From Aldehydirespirator sp965220345 (GTDB lineage Bacteria > Actinomycetota > Acidimicrobiia > Acidimicrobiales > Aldehydirespiratoraceae): a stretch of 64,000 nucleotides of DNA. A program made the translations under genes and the position numbers. The stretch is from positions 2,728,001-2,792,000 of the forward strand of contig OZ244822.1 of assembly GCA_965220345.1 (NCBI GenBank), in the 5' to 3' direction. The first letter of the stretch is position 1; the number at the start of each line of letters is the position of its first letter. The notes below the pieces were generated by a model. It ran no database searches. It was not told the DNA's origin and saw only the letters and a list, made by a program, of their open reading frames with translations. Below, piece by piece: positions 46,201 to 54,654 of this stretch.

Positions 46201-47233
46201 CGCCAGCACCGATTTCGATCATCTCGATGGCGGGCACCGAGATCGGCATTCCGCTGCCCTTCTTGAAGCGAGCGGTTCGCGCTGTCTCGAAGGTTTTGGA
46301 GGTGCGAGGTGAGTAGTCCTCGATAAGAGCGATCTTGGCGGTAGTGCCGCCCATGTCATAAGAGATGATTTTCTCACGGTGATGCGCCTGAGCCAGATGC
46401 GCTGCGAAGATCACGCCGCCAGCAGGGCCAGACTCGATCAACCTCACTGGATAAGCGGCCGCGGTGTCGCTGCTAATCAGACCACCACCGGAATGCACCA
46501 GCAGCAGTGGACAGGTTGCACCGAGGTTGTGTAGCTGTGCTTCAAGCCGATGCAGATATGAGGCGATCTGAGGCTGAACATAGGCGTTGACGCAGACTGT
46601 GTTGAAACGCTCGAACTCACGCATCAGCGGCGACACTTCACAACTCAATGACACTGCAAGCTCTGGTGCTTCCTGCAACAGCAAGTCACGGAAACGGCGT
46701 TCGTGGGCACCATTGCGGTAGCTGTGCATGAAACCGACCGCCACCGACTCGTAGCCGCCCTCCACTATGCGAGCCACCACCTGCTGAGCGGCTTGATCAT
46801 CAAAGGCCAGTAGCACCGCACCGTCAGCAGCGATGCGTTCGGGCACAACGAAACGGTCTTTGCGCTCAATCAGCGGCGCTGGCAGCACGATGTTGAGGTC
46901 GTACTGCTCGAAACGGCTCTCAGTGCGTGTTTCGATCACGTCACGAAATCCGGCGGTGGTCACTAGCGCTGTGTGGGCACCGCTTCTTTCGATCACGGCG
47001 TTGGTAGCGAGTGTGGTTCCGTGGATGATCTGAGCAACTTCGCTGATGTCAGCACCCGCGCGTTCGACAACCTCTGATATGCCTTTGAGGATGGCTTCTT
47101 CGGGGTGACCGTGGCTGGTGAGGACTTTGGTGGAAACGAACGGCGAATCGCCATGCTGCAAGGCCACGTCGGTGAACGTGCCACCCACATCCACCCCGAT
47201 GCGCACCTCCTGAGGTGTCCCAGCAGACATCAT
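43295..47233 (-). CDS. Fused hydantoinase A/B (5-oxoprolinase-like) ATP-dependent amidohydrolase
   Basis: The product has 1312 residues. Residues 1-720 are HyuA: RIGVDVGGTFTDVALQHG (actin-like ATP site), IHGTTLATNAVIERSG, SCEVSPLMREFERFNTVCVN and ISYDMGGTTAKIALI. Residues 780-1312 are HyuB: MWNRLISVVEEQALTLVRTA, FSTSVREAGDLSAGVFDRQG, YLTNDPWKGTGHLHDITVAT and GGGGFGA near the end. The join is a Gln/His-rich linker (SSQHQPASQHQASSQPTQ and onward) encoded by repeats. Most bacterial hyuA and hyuB are separate genes. ATG 44896 at the head of the B part has GAGG in front, so B could also be made alone. Substrate: a hydantoin, 5-oxoproline or similar cyclic amide. It follows an SDR gene by 25 bases and has an AGGAGG site. 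Confidence 0.88.
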   Translation of the reverse strand: MMSAGTPQEVRIGVDVGGTFTDVALQHGDSPFVSTKVLTSHGHPEEAILKGISEVVERAGADISEVAQIIHGTTLATNAVIERSGAHTALVTTAGFRDVIETRTESRFEQYDLNIVLPAPLIERKDRFVVPERIAADGAVLLAFDDQAAQQVVARIVEGGYESVAVGFMHSYRNGAHERRFRDLLLQEAPELAVSLSCEVSPLMREFERFNTVCVNAYVQPQIASYLHRLEAQLHNLGATCPLLLVHSGGGLISSDTAAAYPVRLIESGPAGGVIFAAHLAQAHHREKIISYDMGGTTAKIALIEDYSPRTSKTFETARTARFKKGSGMPISVPAIEMIEIGAGGGSIATVDKLGQIRVGPQSAGADPGPACYGLGGTAATVTDANLHLGRLHPDTFRAPDIALSPQKATTALQGSVGNPLDLDDSEAAVGVAEVVDENMANAARTHAVESGKDLAGYSMVAFGGAAPLHACRLIDKLGIDEVLVPVGAGVGSAIGFLLAPFSYEATRSFYTTSESFDVEGVRGVLAELTAEAELFVRTGTVNQHPASGPVKIPNPEAELEAQPEVEVWSGLEIEREVHMRYRGQGWEIPVTLPQGEFDEIAAQELTTAFVKAYEAFFGRAIEGLAIEAVSWSVRVRSNYRTSQKVMPLAADQPATQILQATSTRLVYDPPTGTKIAAGVFGRSALVAGDTLPGPALITEDQTTTVISSLHVAVVQPDLTLRITANTAKNSENIAADQLSSQHQPASQHQASSQPTQRHQQHQPHHYQKQQQPSQREVPMQIMWNRLISVVEEQALTLVRTAFSTSVREAGDLSAGVFDRQGRLIAQAVTGTPGHVNTMAASLGNFINEIGTDSMHPGDVYLTNDPWKGTGHLHDITVATPVFGDADQLIGFFASTAHVVDIGGRGFGPDARELYEEGIRIPIMRWADRGRLNRDLVEVLRCNVREPDQVVGDIHGLAASNETGRQRLLDMLAEFGLSDLEELAGFVFDRTRRATLKALAEVPEGVYRNEMRVDGYGDPVTLAAAVTVTSEGMHADFAGTSPVSPFGINVPIIYAQAYFTYGMLVALAPELPNNYASLLPFTVSAPPGVILNATEPDPVAVRHVIGHFVTDLCLGALAEALPEVIGAEGSGALWNFQASARSADLADPRPPVEMLMFNSGGTGARPSSDGLTATAFPSGVRTMSVEATEQVGPIVVWRKEIRPDSAGSGRFRGGLGQVIEIAPADGYLFEFSAMFDRVNNPARGRRGGTNGAAGAVRLDDGTSFGSKGKQTVPAGRRLILELPGGGGFGAAELRDPAAVANDHVQGYVTSQP

Positions 47234-47258
47234 CTTTGTGTGCCCTCCTAAAGGTCTT

Positions 47259-48062
47259 CTATAGGTCTTTCACGTCTGGGAAACTGTCAACCGAAACGAT
47301 GTCAACAGTGGCTGAGCGCTGCTGTGCCAGCATTCCACCATCGACTCTTATCACCGAACCGGTGATGTAGTTGGCATCATCAGAAGCTAAAAACAGCGCT
47401 GCGCCGGTCATGTCCAAAGGCTCACCGACACGTCCGAGCGGTACATTGTCGCCGCGCAGGGTTCGCTCGTCAAGCGACAATCCGCTGGTGTCAATAGCTC
47501 CAGGCACCAGCGCATTCACACGGATGTTGTAGGGGCCGAGGTCAAGGGCCATCGCCCGGGTGAGCGCTTCGATGCCTCCCTTAGTGGCATCGTAAGCGGT
47601 GAAGCAACGGTGGGCTCGTGTGGCACCGCCAGAACTCATGTTGATGATGCTGCCGCCGCCTTGTTTGGCCATGATGCGGGCCACCCGGTGCGAAGTCAGG
47701 AAATGACCGGTCAGGTTCACATCTACGATACGCCGCCACCAAGCTTCGTCAGCATCAAAGAAGTGCAGCATCGGGCTGACGACCCCGGCGTTGTTGACCA
47801 GCACGTCAATGCGTCCGTGACGGTCTGTGACCGTATCGATCATGGCAGCGACCTGAGCGCTGTCGGACACATCCGCGGGGACTGCTGCGGCTCTGCCCCC
47901 GTTGTCGTTGATGGCTGCAGCACTGGCAGCTGCAACGTCGCTGTCAAGGTCGTTGACCGCCACTGTTGCTCTAGCTTCGGCGAAGCGTCTGGCTATGGCT
48001 TGCCCGATACCTCGGCCTGCTCCAGTGACTAGGACGATCTTGCCTACAAGAGATTCATGCAT
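47259..48062 (-). CDS. Short-chain dehydrogenase/reductase
   Basis: About 267 residues from ATG 48062, preceded by GGGAGG. SDR motifs: IVLVTGAGRGIGQAIARRFA, VLVNNAGVVSPMLHFFD, NMSSGGATRAHRCFTAYDAT (Ser, Tyr) with KGGIEALTRAMALDLG, and NIRVNALVPGAIDTSG. The C-terminal 20 residues (TVDIVSVDSFPDVKDL) extend beyond the usual end. It heads the SDR-hydantoinase-flavin oxidase set and probably oxidises an intermediate of that route. Confidence 0.87.
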   Translation of the reverse strand: MHESLVGKIVLVTGAGRGIGQAIARRFAEARATVAVNDLDSDVAAASAAAINDNGGRAAAVPADVSDSAQVAAMIDTVTDRHGRIDVLVNNAGVVSPMLHFFDADEAWWRRIVDVNLTGHFLTSHRVARIMAKQGGGSIINMSSGGATRAHRCFTAYDATKGGIEALTRAMALDLGPYNIRVNALVPGAIDTSGLSLDERTLRGDNVPLGRVGEPLDMTGAALFLASDDANYITGSVIRVDGGMLAQQRSATVDIVSVDSFPDVKDL

Positions 48063-48134
48063 TGCGCTGCCTCCCATAACCGCGACACACCAAGTCTACG
48101 GCCCCAGACTGTGCCCACTGCACTTGACCCTGAC

Positions 48135-48310
48135 CTAACTCCCAGCGGACTCTGCCGCGATTGCTCTGACATCTTCGAGGGTTAAGCCATGCTCAGGGTC
48201 AGCCAGCGGGCCCGAAGCTGCCGTGCCTATCCGGCCATCCTCCAGCAGAGGCGCAACACCACCTTGCGTAGCAAACACATAATGCATAGGGTAAGGAGGT
48301 TTACCGGCAA
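48135..48310 (-). pseudogene. 3' fragment of the repeat-lipoprotein family, cut by IS30
   Basis: The frame encodes PPYPMHYVFATQGGVAPLLE, then GRIGTAASGPLADPEHGLTL, then EDVRAIAAES. It is nearly the same as the C-terminus of the lipoprotein at 51170-52867. The frame is interrupted upstream by the left end of the IS30-type element at 48311. It is a gene remnant. Confidence 0.8.
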
Positions 48311-49366
48311 ACTCTAGTGGTGGATGCAATTGAGTTTAGTGTAGGTGTTGTGGGCTGATTGCCAGTTGTGGAGTTTGCGGGGCATGTGGTTGAGGTTGTC
48401 TTCGATGACAGCAAGGTGGGCTGGGTTGATGTTGAGATCTGTGTGTTTGGGTAGCCAGCGTCTGAGTAGTGCGTTGGTTTGTTCGTTGCTGGCGCGTTGC
48501 CATGGTGAACGCGGTTCGCAGAAGTAGATGTCGATGTTGAGGGCTTGTTCGATGTCTGCCCAGCGCGCCATTTCGCGTCCTTGGTCCCAGGTGAGAGTTT
48601 TGACCAAATGTTTGGGTTGACGTGACAGTGCTGCGATGATTGCTGTGGCGGTGTGTTTCGCGGTGTGACCGTGTGGTAGGGCTGCGAGCAGGGTTTGTCG
48701 GGTGAAGCGTTCTACGAGTGTGATGATGGCGCTGGCGTTGTTGGTGCCGATGATTAGGTCGCCTTCTGTAATGGCCAGCCTCAACGCGCTGCTCAACAGC
48801 TATCGGTCGTTGTGTGATCGGTTTGTAATCGCCTAAAGCATTGGGTTTTGCTGTGATGCGGTTACGGGGTTTGCGTTTGCGGCAACGTCTCGGCAGCAAC
48901 CGCCAAGCCTCTTTGGATAGTCCTCGCGAACCGGTACGGTCATAACAGGCCGCATAGATCGTCTCCGCGCAGATCTGATATCCCTCGGCGCGTAGATCAG
49001 CACTAATCGCGTGCGGTGACCAGCGCATCACCTGCCGTTCATGCACCTTCGCAGCCAACTCAGGATCCGCAGCGAGTTTGGGTTGTTTCGGGCGACGCGC
49101 CCGCAAATCCGCGAAACGCTGCGCCACTGACGCGTCATAACCATCGTTATCGCTGCTGTTACGGATTTGTTCTCGATAAATCGTTGAAGGAGCACGACCC
49201 AGCTGTCGTGCGATCTGTTGAGCATCAACCCCCGCCGTCTGCAACGCCTCAATCCGAGCGCGTTCGTCAAAGCTAAGCCTCGCTGCCATAATAAAAACCT
49301 CCACCGGATGGTTGCTTGTGGTTCGACCGGCCATCATGGCCGATCAATTGCAACCACCGGTGGAGT
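48311..49366. mobile_element. IS30-family insertion sequence
   Basis: Terminal inverted repeats are visible: 48311-48333 and 49344-49366 match at 19 of 23 positions when one is reversed. Between them lies one leftward transposase gene. The element joins a 3' fragment of a lipoprotein gene on the left to a 5' fragment of an S1 protease gene on the right. Confidence 0.85.
48314..49289 (-). pseudogene. IS30-family transposase with a +1 frameshift
   Basis: From ATG 49289 (GGAGG upstream) the N-terminal HTH reads LSFDERARIEALQTAGVDAQ, then QIARQLGRAPSTIYREQIR. The DDE domain is in a second frame: EGDLIIGTNNASAIITLVER (first Asp), VKTLTWDQGREMARWADIEQ (second Asp), RASNEQTNALLRRWLPKHTD (Glu). The frames meet near 48780, where VEAGHY should run directly into EGDL; one extra A in TACAGAAGG would explain the break. 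IS30 transposases are normally one frame, so the copy is probably inactive unless the frameshift is bypassed. Confidence 0.8.
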
Positions 49367-49371
49367 CCGCC

Positions 49372-49664
49372 CCCCAACCAGCAACACGCGCCGCCTCCAG
49401 TAGCCGCACCTCAGAAATCAGATCCTGCATACCCTCAAGACGATTGAGACGCAACTCAGCCTCTTCAAGATCAACCCCATAATCCTGAGCATAAAACGAT
49501 ACCGAAGGATCCCGAGGCCCGTCCTCAACATCTGCTTCAGCATCAGCACCCGCAGTCACCGACAGCACCGCCGACACGAAGGCAAGCACCACCAATACCA
49601 CGCCTCTCTTCACAAAAAAGAGTTTATGCCCGTTTCTGCTGCCAATATTATCTACCTTGATCAT
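49372..49664 (-). pseudogene. 5' fragment of a secreted S1-type protease gene, cut by IS30
   Basis: Starting at ATG 49664, the first 95 or so codons (signal peptide KRGVVLVVLAFVSAVLSVTA and the pro-region up to EAARVAGWG) are identical to the intact gene at 52905-54311. The frame then enters the right end of the IS30-type element. It keeps its upstream region but lacks the catalytic domain. Confidence 0.88.
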
Positions 49665-49953
49665 TGCAGCACCTAACCTTGCTTACGATAGAGTCAACCG
49701 AGTTGAATCGTCTGACGGTGCCATCATCTCAGACATCTTGCAGGCTGTCAAGGACAACACACGGCCAAACCTCGACAGCCTTCGGCCACCCATAGACAAA
49801 ACACGGACAACCGGCTGCAGGGCAACAGCGCCTCAAACCCTCACTAAAGAACCCCACCCCGACTCAAGTTTCTGCAAAGCGAACCCTACAACGACAATCA
49901 CAGTTCCGTCGCCCCCCCTCCCCCCAGATAGCATTTCACACGCCAAGGCGACC
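49372..49953. repeat. 582-bp direct repeat, copy 1
   Basis: It matches 54019-54600 base for base as far as I can follow, at a constant offset of 4647. It contains the 5' end of the S1 protease gene and its upstream region. Confidence 0.9.
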
Positions 49954-50092
49954 GAAAGCTCCAAACTCTCTACATCAAGCTAGATGTCGCTACCCGAAAT
50001 GAAGCTATCCATCGCTGCCAAGAAATCACAAGCGCTCAACAAGCCAACAAACTCAAAGCAAAAAACAACCCACCAACTAATTCTCAGTCACC
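49954..50092 (+). pseudogene. 3' fragment of a LuxR-type HTH gene
   Basis: The segment matches 51047-51185 at a constant offset of 1093 with a few substitutions. It would encode the end of the recognition helix region (KLQTLYIKLGVATR in the intact version), but here it is fused out of context to the 582-bp repeat. Confidence 0.75.
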
Positions 50093-50112
50093 AGCGACAT
50101 TATGATATCAGT

Positions 50113-50361
50113 ATGAGAACTATCATAACCCTTCCTGATCACATGCATGCACAGGCAAAGCAGAGAGCCGCTGAGCTCGGCATCAGCTTGGCAGAGTTGG
50201 CCCGGCGCCTCTTTGAGAAGGAACTTCAGCAAGCCCCGATGCAGGGCGACATCGACTCAATTCGTGGGATCGTGCAAGGATCACCGTTCGACATGGCTCA
50301 AGACGGCAGGCAAATTATTGCAGAAGCTTCGGCCAAATCGCTTACCGAGCGATGTCAATAA
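50113..50361 (+). CDS. vapB: VapB-like ribbon-helix-helix antitoxin
   Basis: The product has 82 residues from ATG 50113. The N-terminus MRTIITLPDHMHAQAKQRAA, then ELGISLAELARRLFEKEL, is a CopG/Arc-type ribbon-helix-helix DNA-binding domain. The C-terminal 40 residues (SIRGIVQGSPFDMAQDGRQI) would bind and inhibit the toxin. The longer open frame upstream belongs to the LuxR fragment. It stops 3 bases before vapC. Confidence 0.8.
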   Translation: MRTIITLPDHMHAQAKQRAAELGISLAELARRLFEKELQQAPMQGDIDSIRGIVQGSPFDMAQDGRQIIAEASAKSLTERCQ

Positions 50362-50364
50362 ATC

Positions 50365-50787
50365 ATGGAATACTCTTATGTGGACACTTCGGCCTGGGTG
50401 TCGCTGGCGGACAGCGCAGAAGCCTCACACGAGCGTGTCGTCGAAACGCTGAGCGAACGCCGAGGATTTCTGCTAACCAGCGACCATGTATTGCACGAAA
50501 CATGGACGGTTATGCGTTACCGTCACGGCTTCGGTCCCGCTGAGCGGCTGATAAACAGCATCCGTTCTGGGATCGCTAGGATTGAGGTTGCTGGACTGGC
50601 CGATCTGGAGGCCGCTGCCGCTATCGGCGTAGCGTTCTCCGATCAGGATTTCTCGCTGTCGGATCGCACAAGCTGGTCTGTCATGAATCGACTGGGAGTC
50701 CGTAGCGCCGTCTCGCTTGACCACGACTTCCGTGTCTACCGATTCGGCCTGGGCCGACGCCACTCCTTCAACGTAGTGCCCAGCTGA
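50365..50787 (+). CDS. vapC: VapC-like PIN-domain ribonuclease toxin
   Basis: The product has 140 residues. PIN-domain acidic residues are in place: YVDTSAWVSLAD (first Asp), LHETWTVMRY (Glu), FSDQDFSLSDRTSW (Asp) and SLDHDFRVYRFG (last Asp). It cleaves RNA when the adjacent VapB-like antitoxin is removed. The frame is intact. The pair is flanked by a LuxR fragment on the left and a solitary IS30 end on the right, which suggests arrival by transposon-associated rearrangement. Confidence 0.88.
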   Translation: MEYSYVDTSAWVSLADSAEASHERVVETLSERRGFLLTSDHVLHETWTVMRYRHGFGPAERLINSIRSGIARIEVAGLADLEAAAAIGVAFSDQDFSLSDRTSWSVMNRLGVRSAVSLDHDFRVYRFGLGRRHSFNVVPS

Positions 50788-50807
50788 GCGCGACCAAAGA
50801 CGGCCAA

Positions 50808-50876
50808 CTCCACCGGTTGGTCGCTTGTCGCATGACGGCCATCATGGCCGATCATTTAGCATCCACCCGTGGAGTC
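50808..50876. mobile_element. Solitary IS30-type end
   Basis: The bases resemble 49300-49366, the right end of the IS30 element, including ccatcatggccgatca and the terminal ccacccgtggagt. No transposase is attached. It marks an old insertion or a deletion end directly after vapC. Confidence 0.75.
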
Positions 50877-50880
50877 CGCG

Positions 50881-51156
50881 CTGCTACCCATGGGGCTCGC
50901 CCAAAGCCTTGCTATGACAGCCCAGGCTGTTCAGATGCCTGATGGCTTCAGCGAAACCGAGAAACAGCTGGTATCGGCGCTAGCCTTTGAGCACAGTGTG
51001 TCAAAAATAGCCATCAATCTCCACTACAGCGAACGCACCATCCGACGAAAACTCCAAACTCTCTACATCAAGCTAGGTGTCGCTACCCGAAGTGAAGATA
51101 TCCATCGCTGCCAAGAAATCACAAGCGCTCAACAAGCCAACAAACTCAAAGCATAA
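50881..51156 (+). pseudogene. LuxR-type HTH domain, 5'-truncated by an IS30 end
   Basis: About 90 codons encode MPDGFSETEKQLVSALAFEH, then SVSKIAINLHYSERTIRRKL and QTLYIKLGVATRSEDIH, a GerE/LuxR DNA-binding domain. The upstream half expected of a response regulator or MalT-like protein is missing because the IS30 end abuts the gene at about 50876. A second copy at 54655-54966 is also short, so a stand-alone HTH protein cannot be excluded. Confidence 0.6.
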
Positions 51157-51169
51157 AACAACCAACCAA

Positions 51170-52867
51170 CTAATTCTCAGTCACCTCTGCAACGGCTGCT
51201 CTTACATCTTCAAGGGTCAAGCCATGGTCAGGGTCAGCCAGCGGACCCGAAGCAGCCGTGCCTATCCGGCCATCCTCCAACAGAGGCGCAACACCACCCT
51301 GCGTAGCAAAAACATAATGCCCTGGAAAGAAATAGGGTGGATCGCTGCGTCTAGAATCAGTAGCGTATACAAGATAGCGTTGCCCTTCAGGGCGTAAGAG
51401 GGCAGCAACTCCAGACTCAATCACTTCCCACGAAGGCTCAAGAACTCGGTATGTGAAATAGCTACGGCGATTCAAGATAAGAGACTGGATAATCAGCGTC
51501 GCATGGTTCTGCTCTGGTAGAAGTTTCCCAACAATGACTTCCTCAATCTCAAAGATGATTCCATCGTAGATATCTACCCTTAGTGGATAGCTCATTCTGG
51601 GGCTACCTACTCCAGGATCAGGATGGGGATACATTGTAGGAGATTCTCTTAGCCTATCTTTATATCCTATGATTTTACCTACAAACACTAGATCCGATAA
51701 ATTTGTCATCGCTTCAAGAGTATCAACTTCTTGATAATTGGTATTCAGAGTAGCTAGGAGAGCCGTTGATGGATATGGAGTGTATGCCTTGTCAGCATCC
51801 GGCTCAATAGAAGTTGAATCTGAGTAAACAAAGTTCAAGTCCGGACGGCTGTCTTTGGGAGCAGTCACTGATACTATACCATCTAGCGGTTCAATATTGC
51901 GTATACCTTCTAAGGTTAAATATTTCGAAGCTTCACACTCCTCATGTATCTCTAGTATCTCTCGTTGTGAGGGATCACTGTATTCTGTCGCCCAAATCAG
52001 CACATAGCTATTCTCAATAACAGGGCCATCACCATCAATAGCTATCGTATTTGCTGAAGGATTATAGCGTAAGAGATTTATCGGCATTCTTAGAGCTGCC
52101 CGATAGAGTAAAGAATCTCTAATCGAAGAGTCTGCAAGTGATTCTGTAAGCAAGCCCTCATATAGATAGATACAAGGAGGATTAATACGGATTGTACCTT
52201 CATATGAGTCAGCTATAGAATCATTACCCCAAGCAGCATAATAGCCATGAAATTGCGGATCAGTCTTTATTTGCACTACATTAGTCAGCGGCTCTAGATT
52301 CTTGACTGTTTCTACATTCAAATATTGAATAGCTCTGCACTCTGGATCAACTTCTAATGTCGCCTTCTCTGGGGAATCATGATATATTGTAGCCCAAACT
52401 CGCACATAACTGCCATCGCTAACCGGATCTTGATTATTCACAGTCAACAAATTCGCTGATGGCTCATAATGCGATAGATTGGTCGGCATCCTTAGAGTTG
52501 CCCTATGCCATGTAGACTCTGCAAATGAAGGGTCTGAGAGTGTTGCTTGAGTCAGTGATCGGTAGAGGAAAATGCAAGGAGGATCAATATGAATCACGCC
52601 GTCATATGGCTCAGCAGGTAAGTCTTTTGTATCTTCTGGAGCATAGTACTCATTAAATTGAGGAATTGCCTCTGTTGCTGTACTAAATTGAATCGTCTCA
52701 TTTTCAATATCATGTGCAAGTTGAGATGTTTTTATAGACTTACCTGAGAAAGCAACTTGCATATCATAATCAGGGCCACCACAACTTATTAATAGTGCGA
52801 TTAGAAGCCCCAGAATGAGAGTCGAAATTTCTCGCAAATCTGACCTATCGGAATTTTGAGCTTTCAA
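51170..52867 (-). CDS. Lipoprotein of unknown function with two internal repeats
   Basis: The product has 565 residues. The N-terminus is a lipoprotein signal (ISTLILGLLIALLISCGGPD, lipobox LISC). Two repeats of about 130 residues follow: DGVIHIDPPCIFLYRSLTQA to VRVWATIYHDSPEKATLEV, and EGTIRINPPCIYLYEGLLTE to VLIWATEYSDPSQREILEI. The C-terminal 200 residues (LVFVGKIIGYKDRL, YDGIIFEIEEVIVGKLL, HYVFATQGGVAPLLEDGRIG) are shared with the lipoprotein at 55088 and the fragment at 48135. No named domain is recognised. The start is a TTG at 52867 or a later codon. It lies just downstream of the S1 protease gene on the same strand, so the two are probably co-expressed at the cell surface. Confidence 0.7.
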   Translation of the reverse strand: MKAQNSDRSDLREISTLILGLLIALLISCGGPDYDMQVAFSGKSIKTSQLAHDIENETIQFSTATEAIPQFNEYYAPEDTKDLPAEPYDGVIHIDPPCIFLYRSLTQATLSDPSFAESTWHRATLRMPTNLSHYEPSANLLTVNNQDPVSDGSYVRVWATIYHDSPEKATLEVDPECRAIQYLNVETVKNLEPLTNVVQIKTDPQFHGYYAAWGNDSIADSYEGTIRINPPCIYLYEGLLTESLADSSIRDSLLYRAALRMPINLLRYNPSANTIAIDGDGPVIENSYVLIWATEYSDPSQREILEIHEECEASKYLTLEGIRNIEPLDGIVSVTAPKDSRPDLNFVYSDSTSIEPDADKAYTPYPSTALLATLNTNYQEVDTLEAMTNLSDLVFVGKIIGYKDRLRESPTMYPHPDPGVGSPRMSYPLRVDIYDGIIFEIEEVIVGKLLPEQNHATLIIQSLILNRRSYFTYRVLEPSWEVIESGVAALLRPEGQRYLVYATDSRRSDPPYFFPGHYVFATQGGVAPLLEDGRIGTAASGPLADPDHGLTLEDVRAAVAEVTEN

Positions 52868-52904
52868 GAAATTGCACGTTCGAATGCGCGAATCAATATA
52901 GTGA

Positions 52905-54311
52905 TCATGGCATATTTCTAGGTTCGATAGTCAATACTCTTACATTGAGAAAGTCTTCAACTGCATCGATAGGCGAGAATGAATGGCTACCACCTAAGGC
53001 GGTACAGGGATTTTCGTCTGGGCTGCTTACATGTATACCATATGCGGCTCCACGCCAGTACCAAGGTCCGCCACTATCGCCTCTACAGCCCCTTATGAAG
53101 TCTCCTGTTACTTCAACAAATGCTGCGGCACATCTGACTCTTGTATTATTGGGTAGATAGCATTCTGGATCCTCATACCTTGGTTGATGTTGTATATCGT
53201 TAACAGTTCCGCAACTTATGCCACTATTCATACCTGTATGACAGACATAACGATTCTGCATATCATTTCGACCAACAGTGCTTGAGACATCGCAAAAAGT
53301 TTCAAGATAACTTTTATTGCAGAGGTAGTCATCTATAACTGAGTGGGAAGATCCAGATGGTAAGCCGTGAAATTGTGCATCTACATTTTGATGTGCATAA
53401 CCCCGAATATGTGGTAGCCAAATATCGTTAACACGAAGACTGCCTATGTTGTTAGGACTACTTCCTCCACAGTGTCCAGCGGTAATTATTCCATAAGCTT
53501 GAGTAGCATTATCTTGAGCAGCAAAACCTGTAGTGCATCCACTATCTGTATTTTGACCCCCAGCAAAAGTTGCAGCTAAAGAACTCTTGGCGGCGACTTC
53601 AATCTGGTAGCTTACGTTGAGAATTTGTTTCAGGAGTTGATCCGCTCTCTTCATTGCGATCTCAACGCCTTCCTTGGGGTTCACGCTGTCATCTGCTCTT
53701 CCTAATGGACCCGAAGCAACCTTCGGCGGCCTGACACCGACTCGAACAGCATTGTTAGCCATAGATATACCCGTAAAACTTATCATTTCATCGAGCTGAT
53801 CAAGCGGACTAGAAGGTTTCGGCATCTCATCAACTTGCCCTGTTGCCCCACTACGTATCAGCGCTTGCTGACCTGCTAACAATTCTTTAAGAGAGTACGA
53901 AGCTCCAGTACGGATCTCGAAATCAGCATTATCTGCCGCGACCTTAGCCGCAGCATCACTCGGCGGAGTCTCACCCGTCAACAGAACCCAAGCCACGAAC
54001 CGTCCCTGATGATCAATACCCCAACCAGCAACACGCGCCGCCTCCAGTAGCCGCACCTCAGAAATCAGATCCTGCATACCCTCAAGACGATTGAGACGCA
54101 ACTCAGCCTCTTCAAGATCAACCCCATAATCCTGAGCATAAAACGATACCGAAGGATCCCGAGGCCCGTCCTCAACATCTGCTTCAGCATCAGCACCCGC
54201 AGTCACCGACAGCACCGCCGACACGAAGGCAAGCACCACCAATACCACGCCTCTCTTCACAAAAAAGAGTTTATGCCCGTTTCTGCTGCCAATATTATCT
54301 ACCTTGATCAT
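52905..54311 (-). CDS. Secreted chymotrypsin-like (S1) serine protease with a pro-region
   Basis: The product has 468 residues. A signal peptide (VKRGVVLVVLAFVSAVLSVT, then AGADA) and a pro-domain of roughly 200 residues precede the protease. Catalytic triad: AYGIITAGHCGGS (His near 277), QNVDAQFHG (Asp near 308) and RGCRGDSGGPWYW (Ser near 410). Paired cysteines are consistent with extracellular disulfides. The layout resembles streptogrisin/alpha-lytic proteases, which need their pro-region to fold. It is followed by the repeat lipoprotein gene. Copy 1 of the 582-bp repeat preserves its 5' end at 49.4 kb. Confidence 0.85.
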   Translation of the reverse strand: MIKVDNIGSRNGHKLFFVKRGVVLVVLAFVSAVLSVTAGADAEADVEDGPRDPSVSFYAQDYGVDLEEAELRLNRLEGMQDLISEVRLLEAARVAGWGIDHQGRFVAWVLLTGETPPSDAAAKVAADNADFEIRTGASYSLKELLAGQQALIRSGATGQVDEMPKPSSPLDQLDEMISFTGISMANNAVRVGVRPPKVASGPLGRADDSVNPKEGVEIAMKRADQLLKQILNVSYQIEVAAKSSLAATFAGGQNTDSGCTTGFAAQDNATQAYGIITAGHCGGSSPNNIGSLRVNDIWLPHIRGYAHQNVDAQFHGLPSGSSHSVIDDYLCNKSYLETFCDVSSTVGRNDMQNRYVCHTGMNSGISCGTVNDIQHQPRYEDPECYLPNNTRVRCAAAFVEVTGDFIRGCRGDSGGPWYWRGAAYGIHVSSPDENPCTALGGSHSFSPIDAVEDFLNVRVLTIEPRNMP

Positions 54312-54600
54312 TGCAGCACCTAACCTTGCTTACGATAGAGTCAACCGAGTTGAATCGTCTGACGGTGCCATCATCTCAGACATCTTGCAGGCTGTCAAGG
54401 ACAACACACGGCCAAACCTCGACAGCCTTCGGCCACCCATAGACAAAACACGGACAACCGGCTGCAGGGCAACAGCGCCTCAAACCCTCACTAAAGAACC
54501 CCACCCCGACTCAAGTTTCTGCAAAGCGAACCCTACAACGACAATCACAGTTCCGTCGCCCCCCCTCCCCCCAGATAGCATTTCACACGCCAAGGCGACC
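54019..54600. repeat. 582-bp direct repeat, copy 2
   Basis: Partner of 49372-49953. It includes the protease start and a 250-base upstream region, whose last 90 bases recur a third time near 56575-56663. Confidence 0.9.
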
Positions 54601-54654
54601 TGGGACACTGAAGTACCGAGGGCGGCAGGCGCGAGGTGGTTAGCTAGGTGCTGA

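Noticed and set aside
49657..49983. Rightward 108-codon frame repeated at 54304-54654
   Set aside because: The two frames are alike only because they lie in the 582-bp duplication. They have no domain, no ribosome-binding site and overlap the protease promoter region.
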